A program made the position numbers and the translations under genes. 64,000 nt of DNA, from the NCBI GenBank assembly GCA_030848705.1, contig JAUIZM010000012.1, positions 3,157,001 to 3,221,000 of the forward strand. Reading direction: 5' to 3'. This document shows positions 26,257 to 37,137 of the stretch, piece after piece (within the stretch, counting starts at the first letter, position 1; each line of letters starts with the position of its first letter). The notes beneath the pieces are model-generated. The model was given only the letters and a program-made list of their open reading frames with translations. It ran no database searches and was not told the DNA's origin. This DNA is from Heracleum sosnowskyi (lineage: Eukaryota > Streptophyta > Magnoliopsida > Apiales > Apiaceae).

Positions 26257-27350
26257 TACTATAAATTACACTATAATAACGTTATAGTGTTATATTGGAG
26301 TTGCTCTTAAAATTCTGACTTTGGTATTCTCGACAATTTTACACCAAAAGGCGATGATTTTGTCAATTTTTCACAAAATGTAGAGTTGTTTGCAGTTATG
26401 AAATAATTTACAAACTAAAATATTAAACTATATATGCAGTAAACTTGTAAAGTTAATTCAATGAGCCTGGAGATTTACTCGTAGTAAAAATGGTTTGAAC
26501 TCTATCACTTAAATTGTCCCCAATTAATACGTCAGATACGAACCCTAGCTAGATTGATCAGACAGATATGAAATAAAACAAAAGGATACAATCAGCTAGC
26601 AAAGTTTGACTCTTAATTGAGTAATAAATTAACATGAGCTATTCGTAACAAATCGATGAACAACCCCTAGCTCATGCATGCTATATATTGACTTGGTTTT
26701 TCTGTGGCCTTGCTGAGCTACTGGCAACTGGTTGAGCAAGATAAATAATAAATGTGAATATATCCAGAAATTCATCACCAGATAATATTTGCCAAATCAA
26801 TCTAGCTATTTATTTTGAAATCTATATCCGTGATGCCAGCAAGGTGGGCTGAATCAATAGATATTAATAACAATGTCGTATGATCCTAGTATTAGAGGAG
26901 TGCTCACGTACGTTTTGATCTTAATAGCAATTAAGATAGTACTGGTTTGTCTTATAGGAACCCAAACCAGCAGTTACATGATTTCGACTAAGATCCGGTG
27001 AATTTAAGGGTCGGCCCTGGTTACACCACAATATCTCGGGCGAAAGAAGGAGATCAGGATCCCAACAAATTCAGACGTTATCAGACACCGCCTCCCAATC
27101 CTTCCCGATCAGCTTTTCAGTAATTATATGGTCGTACGAGTGTGCAAGATCAGTTTGAAAATTGCATGAAAGTCCAAAAATTGTTAATTTAGTCAGACAA
27201 GCAATTAAATGCTGAAATAATAATAATTTTATACTCCTTCATCTCATTATATATGTTCTTTTTGACCGGTTAAATCGATTAAAATTTGACTGAAATTTAT
27301 ATGTATTATATAATTGAAAAAAATAAAAAGAATATATCATTGAAAAGTAC
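26257..27350. other. Intergenic, no gene recognised
   Basis: A fragment of the Tourist-like MITE family lies at about 26268-26310. The remainder is low-complexity and unique sequence. A slightly more GC-rich patch at 26990-27120 has no convincing reading frame or splice pattern. Confidence 0.6.
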
Positions 27351-28053
27351 TGTTATGGATTAAAAAGGTACTTGTATATTAATTGCTAGGATTAATGAGC
27401 TTTCGAGCTTTAATGGTTGCACTTGCGTTTCGAGACTAAATCGGTTCTCACAAGATGCCTACGTATCTCAAATTGTTATTGAGAATCAAGCCAAAGACGT
27501 AGTTCTTGGTGTTACCCTCGGGGCTATGGCAGCAGGGGCACACAAGGGACGTAGTGACTTGTATGTCCTTATTCGAGGATGAAGTCTAAAACGTAGTTCT
27601 AGGGGTGCCTTTATGGCTTGTTGCGCCTTCGAGGCGTTGTGACGTATGGAGCTGTGCCCAAAACGTAGTAGATGACGTATGCAGCTGTGTCCAAAACGTA
27701 GTTCTGATTGTAGGATCAGGGTCCTTATATAGGCGTCTAGAGCCTAGTATTTATGGTATGTTTAGGAGTCTTAGCTAATAAGTCTCCTTTTTGATATTGG
27801 ATAAACACTGTATTTCTTGCTGGAGAATTCGTTTCCTTGTTGATAAAGGTTATGACTCATTAATTGCCTTCAATTGGGATTCCGGATCCTTCTTTGATGA
27901 ATTTACCATATTTTGGACTCTTTTTATGAGCTGTATATTTTCCCTATTCATTAATTACGAAATTAATGAATAATTAGGGTGTCGGGCCTTAAATATTGGC
28001 CTTTCCATTGACTTGTCAATTATATTTCTATAATTACTTTTCTAACCATATCA
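27351..28053 (-). repeat. 3' LTR
   Basis: On the minus strand it begins TGATATGGTTAGAAAAG and ends CCATAACA. The adjacent minus-strand sequence agttgggggtcaaa (28054-28067) is a plausible polypurine tract. Confidence 0.9.
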
Positions 28054-28139
28054 TTTGACCCCCAACTTCTGGGAAAATCTCCTTGGGGTTTTCGTAGAAG
28101 TTATAACGTGTTTTTCCTCAAAATTTTCCATTTTTAAGG

Positions 28140-29110
28140 GCATTTTTGACCTCAAATTAGGTCATTTTCGACCAGGAAATGAGTCATTTTCGACCTCAAA
28201 TTCGACCACGAAACAGGTCATTTTCGACCTGAAATTCGATCTGGATTTTGACCTCGACTGGAGTGAGGTCGAAGGTTTCGACCTCGATTTTTAAGTCTTT
28301 TTCGACCTCGATCCAGCCTTTTTTCGACCTTGATTGGTCTTTTTGACCAGGAAACAAGTCATTTTCGACCTCAAATTCGACCACGAAACAGGTCATTTTC
28401 GACCTGAAATTCGATCTGGATTTTGACCTTGACTGGAGTGAGGTCGAAGGTTTCAACCTCAATTTTTAAGTCTTTTTCGACCTCGATCCAGCCTTTTTTC
28501 GACCTCGGTCATTCGACCTCGATCCCTTATACTTTCGACCTCGATTTACAGGTCATTTTCGACCTGGGTCATTCGACCTCGATTCCTCATACTTTCGACC
28601 TCATTTTGCAGGTCATTTTTGACATGGGTCATTCGACCTCGTTCCAGCCTTTTTCGACCATGATTTCTAGGTCAATATCGACCTCGATCTCTAGGTCGTT
28701 TTCGACCTCATTTTGGCGTGAGGTCGAACTCTTAGACCTCGTTCACTCTTGTTTCGACCTTGAATCCTTCTGTTTTCGACCTCACTTGTGTGTGAGGTCG
28801 AGGGGTTCGAGCTCGATTTATAGTGTATTTTCGATCTCAATCAATCGACTTCGATCTAGGGTCTTTTCGACCTCAAATTTTCAATTTTTTGACTGGATTT
28901 TTGGTGCGAAGTCGATGGAAACGACCTCAATTCCTCGTATATTTTCGACTTCGAGCCTTCGATGTCGTTCTAAGGTTTTTTCGACCTCAATTTCATTATT
29001 TTTCGACTTTATTTGGGAGCGAGGTCGTTGGAATCGACCTCGTTTTCCCATATGTTTTCGACCTCGGTAGTACGATTTCGATTTAATGTATTTTCGACCT
29101 TAAATCTTTT
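28140..29110 (-). repeat. Satellite-like TTTTCGACCTC repeats in the retrotransposon 3' region
   Basis: The motif ttttcgacctc(g/a) recurs dozens of times at irregular 20-40-bp spacing, sometimes inverted as gaggtcgaa. A higher-order 175-bp tandem duplication is visible (28171-28345 and 28346 to about 28515). It lies between the integrase end and the 3' LTR. Long open frames here on the plus strand are a by-product of the repeat. Confidence 0.88.
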
Positions 29111-29885
29111 ATTTTGCCTTGGCTATATTTCAAATTTCATTCTTTTCTTGGGCCTTACTAGCCCAATTTTTAATTGGACTTAAATTATTCCAGCCTTGGG
29201 CCTTATTGGGCCTTTATTGTTTGGGCTTCGAATTTGCCTGAGACCCAAATTATTTGGGTTTTAATCTCTATAATCCATAAATGGATTTGTGGGCCTTAAC
29301 TGGCTATAGACGGTTGCCCTTCCTTAACCGGTTGGGTTTCTAGTCACTAGGCGATTCCTGGCGAGATTTTCTGTTGAATCTCATCGTTTTCTGGGTTTCT
29401 TACTTGAAGTTTTGAAGAATTCTTTGAAGATTCTGGGCTTTCTTTGAAGATTCTGGGTTTAAAATGGATGATCGCGCTTCCCAACGTCTATGATAATGCA
29501 CTAGGATTTCATAGAAGTTATACCGGTCTTTTTCGAGACTTGGGGTCTTTTTATCCCTTACCTGGGACTTACTACCCTTTTTTGGGGATTTTAATATACA
29601 CTAGTGTTTCACGAGTATCGTCTTGGTGTAAAGTGTGGAGCGACTTACACATTTACGACGATGTTGCCTTATTCGAGGCTAACTTGACATTTGCATAAGC
29701 CTTTTATGTCTTATACTGTCTTGTTTTGGCTTCAAGCCTTTCATTGAGCATATCGAATGATGGGGTTTGGACTGAATGTCTTAGGTTTCTGGGGTTTCAA
29801 CCTTTCATTTGCTTTCTAGGAAGCTCATGATTTCATCGAACCTTATTTCTATTTGTCCTAGTAGTGAGTCCAATCAGGACACACT
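29111..29885 (-). other. Retrotransposon 3' untranslated sequence, non-repetitive part
   Basis: Between the gag-pol stop and the satellite-like tract. Short direct repeats around ttgggcctta (29140-29240) and tctttgaagattctgggt (29420-29460). No supported coding region. Confidence 0.6.
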
Positions 29886-31000
29886 TTAAACATAATAGAC
29901 TTTCAAATTTGAGGCATGCCAAGTCCTTGGCACCTCATGCCCTTCGAGGGTTTCTAGCTTGTACGAGCCTCGACCAAATACGTTCTTGACGCGATATGGT
30001 CCTTCCCAATTTGGGGCCAACTTGCCTTTTTGTCCAACTCCGGATGCCTCAATCTTTCGGAGGACTAAATCTCCTTGTCGAAAGAATCTCTCTTTAACCC
30101 TTAGGTTATAATAGAAAGATGCTCATTTCTGATGCTGAACTATCTTGGCATTTGCCTCATCTCTAACTTCATCAATCAAATCTAAGGCCAGCCTCAAGCC
30201 TTCCTCATTTGTTTCTGGCTCATAAGCCTCAATTCTTGGAGACGTGTGAGTAATCTCCACTGGAACCACTTCCTCTGCCCCATATGCCAACAGAAAGGGG
30301 GTAGCTCCAGTGGTGACTTTGCAGGTAGTATGATATGCCCATAGTATGGGGAGCAATTCGTCCACCCAAGTGTTTCTGGAGTGTTCAACTCTTTTCTTCA
30401 GTCCGTCTAGGATAATTCAATTTGCAACCTCAGCTTGCCCATTTGCTTGAGGATGGGCGACAGAAGTGAAGCACAACTTGATATCGTTCTCATCACAATA
30501 TTTCTTAAACTCATCGTTGTTAAACTGAGTTCCATTGTTTGTGACCAAGATACGTGGAATCCCGTATCTGCATATCACATTTTCCCAGAAGAAATGCATC
30601 ACTTGTTTGGTGGTTATCTTGGTTAATGGCTTAGCCTCAATCCACTTGGTGAAGTAGTCGATTGCTACTATCAAAAACTTTCTTTGAGCACTTGCCATTG
30701 GAAATGGCCCGAGTATATCAATTCCCCACATGGAAAAGGGGATAGGTGAGTTAATGGATGTCATCATTTCTGGTGGTTGTCTAACCACTGGTGCATGCTT
30801 TTGGCACCATTCACATTTCTTCACGTAGGTTTTAGCATCAGCAAGCATGCTTGGCCAATAGAAACCTAGACGTGTGACTTTATGAGCAAGGGCTCTGCCC
30901 CCCAAGTGCTGCCCACAAATTCCTTCATGTACTTCCCTTAGGGCCAATTCTGCCTCTTGGGATCTCAAGCATTTTAGATAAGGAATGATGAAAGACTTCT
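29886..31000 (-). pseudogene. Integrase region
   Basis: An H-H-C-C zinc motif (HEGICGQHLGG ... CEWCQKH, about 30800-30950) is followed by the DDE core. The first Asp is in WGIDILGPF. The second catalytic position reads VTNNGTQF, Asn in place of the usual Asp. The Glu is in NGQAEV. Stops at 30417-30419 and 30123-30125 (both TGA) break the C-terminal half, which can be followed in frame to a natural TAA at 29886-29888. DNA strand-transfer enzyme in the family; this copy lacks a key residue. Confidence 0.88.
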
Positions 31001-31234
31001 TGTATAGAATTCCCTCAATCAGGGCATACCTTAATGCTCTCACATACAGCTTTCGTGCTTCTGAAGTGTCGTTGGGTAACCACCCAGTTTCCAAATGAGC
31101 TTTGATGGGATCTATCCAACAACTAGCAACATCAATAGGTGCTACCAACTTTCCGTTGATGCTTGGGGTCCTCAGGACTTGGAAGTATACACTCCCTGCA
31201 TAGTTTTCAATTTCGGAAGAAGCAAATTTAGACA

Positions 31235-32137
31235 AGGCATCAGCCTTCATGTTTTCTTCCCTTGGAATGTGCTCTACATAACATTCATCAAACTGAGTCA
31301 TGATGGCCTTGACAAGTTTCAAGTACTTGGCCATGACTTCATCTCTGGCCTCAAATTCCCCATTTACTTGGGAAACCACTAGCCTCGAATCTCCACATAC
31401 TTTCAGAGTTTTGACTCTCAAGGCTCCAGCCAGCCCTAGGCCAGCTATCAGAGCTTCATATTCAGCTTCGTTGTTTGTCGTTGGGAAGTCCAGTTTTAGT
31501 GCGTACTCTATGAGGAATCCATCAGGACTTTGTAGCACTAAACCAGCTCCACTTGAATTTGTTTTTGATGCTCCATCAAAATAGAGCACCCAACATTCTT
31601 TGGAGACCATTTCTTGATCTTTCTCATCCTCCACAATTACTTCCTGCCCCCGACTTCTTGGTTGTCAATGGTGCATTCAACCATGAAGTCAGCGAGTGCT
31701 TGAGCTTTGATGGCCGTTCGAGGCATATACTTGATGTCAAATTCCCCTAGTTCAATGGCCCATTTGATCAATCTTCCACCAACTTGAGGGCTATGCAAGA
31801 TGTTTCTCAGAGGTTGATCAGTCAAGACCTCTATCTTGTGAGCCTGGAAGTATGAGCGTAGCTTTCTTGAGGCCATTATCAAGGCTAAAGCAAACTTCTC
31901 AATCGTTGAGTAGTTTATTTCTGGCCCATGTAGAATCTTACTCACATAGTAGATGGGTTTCTGAACCTTCAATTCTTCTTTTACCAAAACGGCTCCAAGG
32001 GCTGTGCTAGAAACCGCCAAGTACAAATAGAGAATTTCCCCTGGCTTGGGCTTTGCCAACAGTGGTGCCTCAGCCATGTATTTCTTCAGGGCCTCAAAGG
32101 CCTCTTGGCTTTCAGTCGTCCATTCAAAGTTTTTCAC
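31235..32137 (-). pseudogene. Dual RNase H region (gypsy-type then archaeal-type)
   Basis: First module (32137 to about 31700): WTTESQEAFEALKKYM, LAVSSTALGAVLV and IYYVSKIL, the ordinary Ty3 RNase H. Second module (about 31601-31235): WVLYFDGASKTNSSGAG, TTNNEAEYEALI and EENMKADALSKFAS, the archaeal-type RNase H acquired by the Tat lineage, with D, E and D catalytic positions in place. The two are separated by a -1 type frame break in a G-run near 31646-31650. The local stop this creates is at 31637-31639. Confidence 0.88.
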
Positions 32138-32194
32138 ATTCTTGAGTGCTTTGAAGAAGGGTAAACACTTCTCTCCGGATTTGGAGATGAATCT

Positions 32195-33680
32195 TCACAA
32201 TGCTGCCACTCTCCCTGTTAGTTTCTGGACATCTTTGACAGTCCATGGTGGTTCCATGTCTAGAATTGCTTTGATTTTGTCGGGATTAGCCTCGATTCCT
32301 CTCTTGGAAACCATCAGGCCTAAAAATTTTCCCGAGCCTACACCAAAGGCACACTTAGCTGGATTCAACATCATCTTGTGGTGCCTTAGCACTTCAAATG
32401 CCTCTCGGAGGTGCTAAATATGATCGGCCTTATCGAGGCTCTTGACTAACATGTCATCTACATAGACCTCCATGGTTTTTCCAATTAGGTGTCCAAAAAT
32501 TTTGTTCACCAATCTTTGGTATGTTGCCCCTGCATTCTTAAGTCCAAATGCCAAGACTAGATAATAGAAAACACCAAAGTCAGTGATGAATGATACCTTA
32601 GAGATGTCATCCTTGTGCATTTTGATTTGGTTGTATCCACTGAAGCCATCCATGAAGCTGAGCATCTCGTGTCCAGCTGTAGCATCTATTAATGCATCAA
32701 TCCTTGGTAAGGGAAAACAATCCTTAGGACATGCATCATTCAAGTCAGTGAAGTCCACACACATCCTCCATTTTCCATTGGCCTTTTTGACCATTACGGG
32801 GTTAGCCAACCATTCCGGGAATTGTATCTCTTCAATGAATCCGGCCTCTAGAAGTTTTTCAACTTCTTGTTTAATGGCCTCTTGCCTTTCTGGAGCAAAA
32901 TTTCTCTTCTTTTGTTTCACCGTCTTTCTTTCAGGATCCACATTCAACTTGTGATTTATCAATTGGGGATCAATCTCTGGTATATCAGCCGCTGTCCAAG
33001 CAAAAACGTCAGTGTTTTCTTGAAGAAAAGATATGAGCTTTCTTTTCAATGGCTCAGGTAGTAGTGCCCCGACATAAGTCACCTTCTCCGGTTCATCAGG
33101 GACTAAGGGAATTGGGATTAAATCCTCAGTTGGTTTCCCTCTTCGGTCCTCATTGTCACTAGTATCCATGTCTTCAATTGGGAGAACTTGCCCCCCGACT
33201 CCATCAGGCCTTAACGCGGCTACATAACAACTTCTAGCCATCTTTTGGTCTCCTCGTTCTTCACCAATCCCATTCCTCATTAGGAACTTGATTTTCAGAT
33301 GATAGGATGAGGCAACGGCCTTGAACGCATGAAGACCAGTCCTTCCCAGGATTGCATTGTAGGTGGAAGTTGCCTTTATAACTATGAAGTTCAGCATTTG
33401 AGTAGACGTATTCATCCCTTGCCCCATGGTCATTGGGAGTTGGATAGTGCCTTCCACTTTTGATTCCACCCCATTGAATCCGTATATGGGCATATTTGAG
33501 GGTGTTAACTGAGAATCAGTGTAACCCATCTTGATAAAAGCATCGTGGAACAAGATATCCACTGAAGCTCCATTGTCGACTAGGACTCTCTTTGTTTCGG
33601 AATTGCCAATCACAGGTATGATGACTAGAGGGTCGTCGTGGGGGAACTTCACCCCTTCTCCAACCACAGTCATTACCTCT
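32195..33680 (-). pseudogene. Protease and reverse transcriptase region
   Basis: The aspartic protease motif is RVLVDNGASVDIL near 33550-33590 (D-N-G-A at the active site). RT follows with WRMCVDFTDLNDACPKD, then the catalytic YVDD near 32464 within MEVYVDDMLVKS. Stops fall at 32414-32416 (TAG), shortly after the YVDD box, and at 32195-32197 (TGA) at the start of the connection to RNase H. Frame is otherwise continuous with gag, as in Tat elements that use one gag-pol frame. Confidence 0.9.
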
Positions 33681-33879
33681 CGAGCATAAGCTTTTCTTGA
33701 GTTTCGGGAGGACCCAACATCAGTTGGCCCTCCGAATATCATGTTGATGACTGGCCCTCGGGGCTTAGGGTTACGATCTTGGTCGTTGTCCCTTCTGTCG
33801 TAATCCTTCCTTTCATAGTTTCCTCTTTGACTCCCTTGATTTCCATCCTTGGTGAATTTGCTGAGTTTTCCTCTTCGTA

Positions 33880-35728
33880 TCAGAAATTCGATCTCATCTT
33901 TCAATTGCCTACAATCGTCGGTGTCATGACCGACTTCTTTGTGGAACCGACAGAACTGATTTTGGTTCCGTTTGGACATGTCAGCCCTCATTGGCTTCGG
34001 CCATTTGAGATCTCCTTCCTTAGCTATCTCCATCAGAATTTGACTCCTGGAAGTGTTCAATCTTGCATACTCCGTAAACTTTGGCCCAAAATTGTTTCTC
34101 TTGGGTGGAGAATCAGAGTCCTTTGACGTTCTGGGAAACTTTTCCTTGACGTCGTACTCCTGAGTTTCTTTTCTTTTCTTTGAGTTTCCACTACCGCTAG
34201 TAGTGGGTTCATACTTTCTCATGCTTTCTTCAGCCTTGATATACTTTTCGGCTCTATCTTGGAGCTTCAGCATGCTCTCGGGTGGATGTTTAGCTAACGA
34301 CCTTTTGAAGTGGTCATCAGTAGTTCCTTGTTGCATGGCTATCATAGCCACTCTGTCCTCTAAGTCCGAGACTTTCAAAGCCTCCCGAGTGAATCGATTG
34401 ATGTAGTCCCTTAGGGCTTCATTCTTTCATTGTTGGATTGCCATGAGTGATGCAGAGCTTTTCTCATGCACCCTTCCACTAATGAACTGATTGATAAAAG
34501 CTTTGCTTAGTTCCTTGAAAGACCCAATTGAGTTGGGAGGAAGACGGCTATACCAGCGTTGGGTCATGCCTGCCAAGGTTTGTGGAAACGCCCTACACTT
34601 GATCGCATCGTTGGTTGACTGCAACAGCAGTGCATTGGAGAAGGTCCTTACATGATTTGCGGGATCTCCCGTTCCATCATAGGTTTTGATCGAAGGTATC
34701 TTGAATTTTCTGGATATAGCCATTTTCATGATGTCTTGAGTAAACGGTGGTGTAGGATCATCAGGATCTCCTAGGGGCAACAGAATACTAGGATCACCCC
34801 TTGGGGCTTCGGCCCTCTTGGTTCTTCTTGCCGGTGGATCCAAGTTGATTATCGGGATCCCTTCATTCATTCGGCTTTGAGATTGAGCGGCCTCCTCCTC
34901 AGCAAGGAGTTTCTTGAGTCTTGCAGTCTCTGTCTCATGGGCTGCAATTTTCTCCTTAGTAGTTTGGGGTTGATCCCGATTTGTTTGGGAAGAACGTCTC
35001 CTTCTTGGGGCGACATCCTCTCCAGTTTTATAACCCTCATCCTCGGTGTATGGGCCCGAGTAATCTTGAATGAAAGGGGTCTGGCGAGTTTGTTGATTTT
35101 GGGGTCCCAGACCTTGAATATAAGGGGGCACATATGCCTCATGGTAGATTGGATTAGTTCCACTACCGCCCGCCATGGGTCGATGGGGCATGCCATAGCT
35201 TGGCATCCCCAAAGTCTGATTCGCGTATTGAGGGAGATCAGTAGTATGGAGTTGAAGGCTTCTCGGTGAATTCATGATGAGTGGAGAAGTCGAGATTGGT
35301 TGCTGGTGAACGGTCTCTTATGGATTAGATCCATGAATGACCATCTGCAGGGGATTCGTCCCACTACCGCCCGCCATGGGTCGATGGGGCATGTCATAGC
35401 TTGGCATCCCCAAAGTCTGATTCGCGTATTGAGGGAGATCAGTAGTATGGAGTTGAAGGCTTCTCGGTGCATTCATGATGAATGGAGAAGTCGAGATTGG
35501 TTGCTGGTGAACGGTCTCTTATGGATTAGATCCATGAATGACCATCTGCAGGGGATTCGTCCCTTCAACCGAAATTGGGATTTCCGGTCCTTGAGTGTTG
35601 GTGGGGATATTCGTCCCTTGAGTGCCAGTAGTTGGCGGTGGTTGATTTCCGTGAGTATCAGACTCAGAGGTGACAGGGCGATCCTCAGAAGTTTGAGTAT
35701 CTCGAGCTGTTCTTCGTGTGTTTGCCAT
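33880..35728 (-). pseudogene. gag region of the Tat retrotransposon
   Basis: The reading frame opens with MANTRRTARD at 35728, about 30 bases after the LTR, and runs in the same frame into pol. A capsid-like section (about 34430-34760) contains the DPANHVRTFSN and QRWYSRLPPNSI motifs. A zinc-knuckle-like C-R-F-H..H..C segment lies near 33910-33952. Stops interrupt it at 35519-35521, 35318-35320 and 34427-34429. A 201-bp in-frame tandem duplication (35161-35562) carries the first stop twice. Structural particle protein in the family; not expressible as one chain here. Confidence 0.85.
35161..35562 (-). repeat. 201-bp tandem duplication inside gag
   Basis: Copies 35161-35361 and 35362-35562 are nearly identical, with single-base differences such as tgccatagc against tgtcatagc. 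The period is 67 codons, so the frame is kept. Both copies contain the same TAA, so the stop existed before the duplication. Confidence 0.92.
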
Positions 35729-35742
35729 GGTTGATGTTGTCT

Positions 35743-35759
35743 TCCCACAGACGGCGCCA
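35743..35759 (-). other. Primer-binding site
   Basis: On the minus strand, TGGCGCCGTCTGTGGGA begins two bases after the 5' LTR. It starts with TGG as expected for pairing with a tRNA 3' CCA end. I do not assign the tRNA. Confidence 0.75.
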
Positions 35760-35761
35760 AA

Positions 35762-36465
35762 TGTTATGGATTAAAAAACATACATGTATATTAATTGCTA
35801 GGATTAATGAGCTTTCGAGCTTTAATGGATGCACTTGCGTTTCGAGACTAAATCGGTCCTCACAAGATGCCTACGTATCTCAAATTGTTATTGAGAATCA
35901 AGCCAAAGACGTAGTTCTTGGTGTTGCCCTCGGGGCTATGGCGGCAGGGGCACACCAAGGACGTAGTGACTTGTATGTCCTTATTCGAGGATGAAGTCTA
36001 AAACGTAGTTCTAGGGGTGCCTTTATGGCTTGTTGCGCCTTCGAGGCGTTGTGACGTATGGAGCTGTGCCCAAAACGTAGTAGATGACGTATGCAGCTGT
36101 GTCCAAAACGTAGTTCTGATTGTAGGATCAGGGTCCTTATATAGGCGTCTAGAGCATAGTATTTATGGTATGTTTAGGAGTCTTAGCTAATAAGTCTCCT
36201 TTTTGATATTGGATAAACACTGTATTTCTTGCTGGAGAATTCGTTTCCTTGTTGATAAAGGCAATGACTCATTAATTGTCTTTAATTGGGATTCCGGATC
36301 CTTCTTTGATGAATTTACCATATTTTGGACTCTTTTTATGAGCTGTATATTTTCCCTATTCATTAATTACGAAATTAATGAATAATTAGGGTGTCGGGCC
36401 TTAAATATTGGTCTTTCCATTGAATTGTCAATTATATTTCTATAATTACTTTTCTGACCATATCA
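35762..36465 (-). repeat. 5' LTR
   Basis: Near-identical to the left LTR over 704 bp. It lies next to the primer-binding site and is the promoter-bearing copy for the minus-strand transcript. Confidence 0.9.
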
Positions 36466-36490
36466 AATACATCTAATCAATTTCTAGAGT

Positions 36491-36875
36491 TAAGTTCTCC
36501 TTTTTGTGAAGAACTGAAGATCACATACGTTCTGCAATCTAAATTTGAAAAAATAGATCATATTTTGTAATCAAAAATTTGCAAAAGTATATTTTATAAA
36601 AATCACTATTTCATTGAAAATCTTGGAAATCATGTCAGTTCGGCAAACTAAAGATGAATGTTCTGCAAACCCAACTGCAAACCGAACATGTTTTGCAGAA
36701 CAATATGTTTTGCTATGTTTTAGTTGCAAAACATATATAATTTTAAAGATTTTAAATAAAAATAGTTATTTTCATAGAACATAATTTATAAAATACTATA
36801 TTTTGCTAAATTTAGATTGCAGAACGTATGTGATGTACACGTCTCTACAAAAAAAAGTGATCTCCATAGAACTTA
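36491..36875. mobile_element. Foldback MITE, family FB1 copy 1
   Basis: Long terminal inverted repeats: left taagttctcc ... gatcacatacgttctgcaat, right its complement (attgcagaacgtatgtgat ... agaacttat). The central part is AT-rich with further tgcaaaacat/atgttttgc palindromes. A related element lies at 53486-53903. Confidence 0.7.
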
Positions 36876-37031
36876 TTTTATATGTAACTTTCAGTTTTCT
36901 AAAATAATAACCGAATAATTTTTATTGTTTAATCAAAATTTGGTTAATTTAACCAAAAAAAAATTGAAACGACACGTAAAATAGGAGGGAGTATATTTTT
37001 CGTCTCGATCAGTTTTACTCCTTTTGTGCAG

Positions 37032-37039
37032 TATAAATA
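37032..37039 (+). promoter_or_regulatory. TATA box of GRP gene 4
   Basis: TATAAATA in cagtataaataagatgcc, 99 bases upstream of the TATA-to-ATG interval end. The context resembles the array copies (ctgtataaataggatgc). Confidence 0.75.
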
Positions 37040-37137
37040 AGATGCCACTTGAGACCAGTAGCATACACATCCTTTCTGATCGACCCAAAAATCTAAATTC
37101 AAAATCTTCTAATTATATATCCTAAATTAAGTTGGAA

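Larger units (their letters stand above)
27351..36465 (-). mobile_element. Ty3/gypsy LTR retrotransposon, Tat lineage, decayed
   Basis: The 9.1-kb element has 703/704-bp LTRs (27351-28053 and 35762-36465) that differ at roughly 20 positions by eye. Both LTRs have TG..CA ends. Flanks are agtac and aatac, a 5-bp target duplication with one mismatch. The primer-binding site is next to the right LTR, so the element is transcribed leftwards. Order: gag, protease, RT, two RNase H modules, integrase, then a 1.8-kb 3' region with satellite-like repeats. The extra archaeal-type RNase H before integrase marks the Tat lineage. Several stops, one frameshift and an altered integrase site make it non-autonomous now. 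Confidence 0.93.

Noticed and set aside
26990..27130. GC-richer patch considered as an exon or rRNA-like fragment
   Set aside because: No open frame with splice sites on either strand, and no recognisable rRNA sequence.
28423..29070. 215-residue plus-strand frame (and 28055-28294, 28823-29086 and 28196-28462)
   Set aside because: Produced by the TTTTCGACCTC repeat in the retrotransposon 3' region. The protein is a degenerate F-D-L-D/S-T-S repeat antisense to the element.
30435..35269. Several plus-strand frames of 60-145 residues across the retrotransposon
   Set aside because: They are antisense to the clearly recognisable gag-pol domains on the minus strand.
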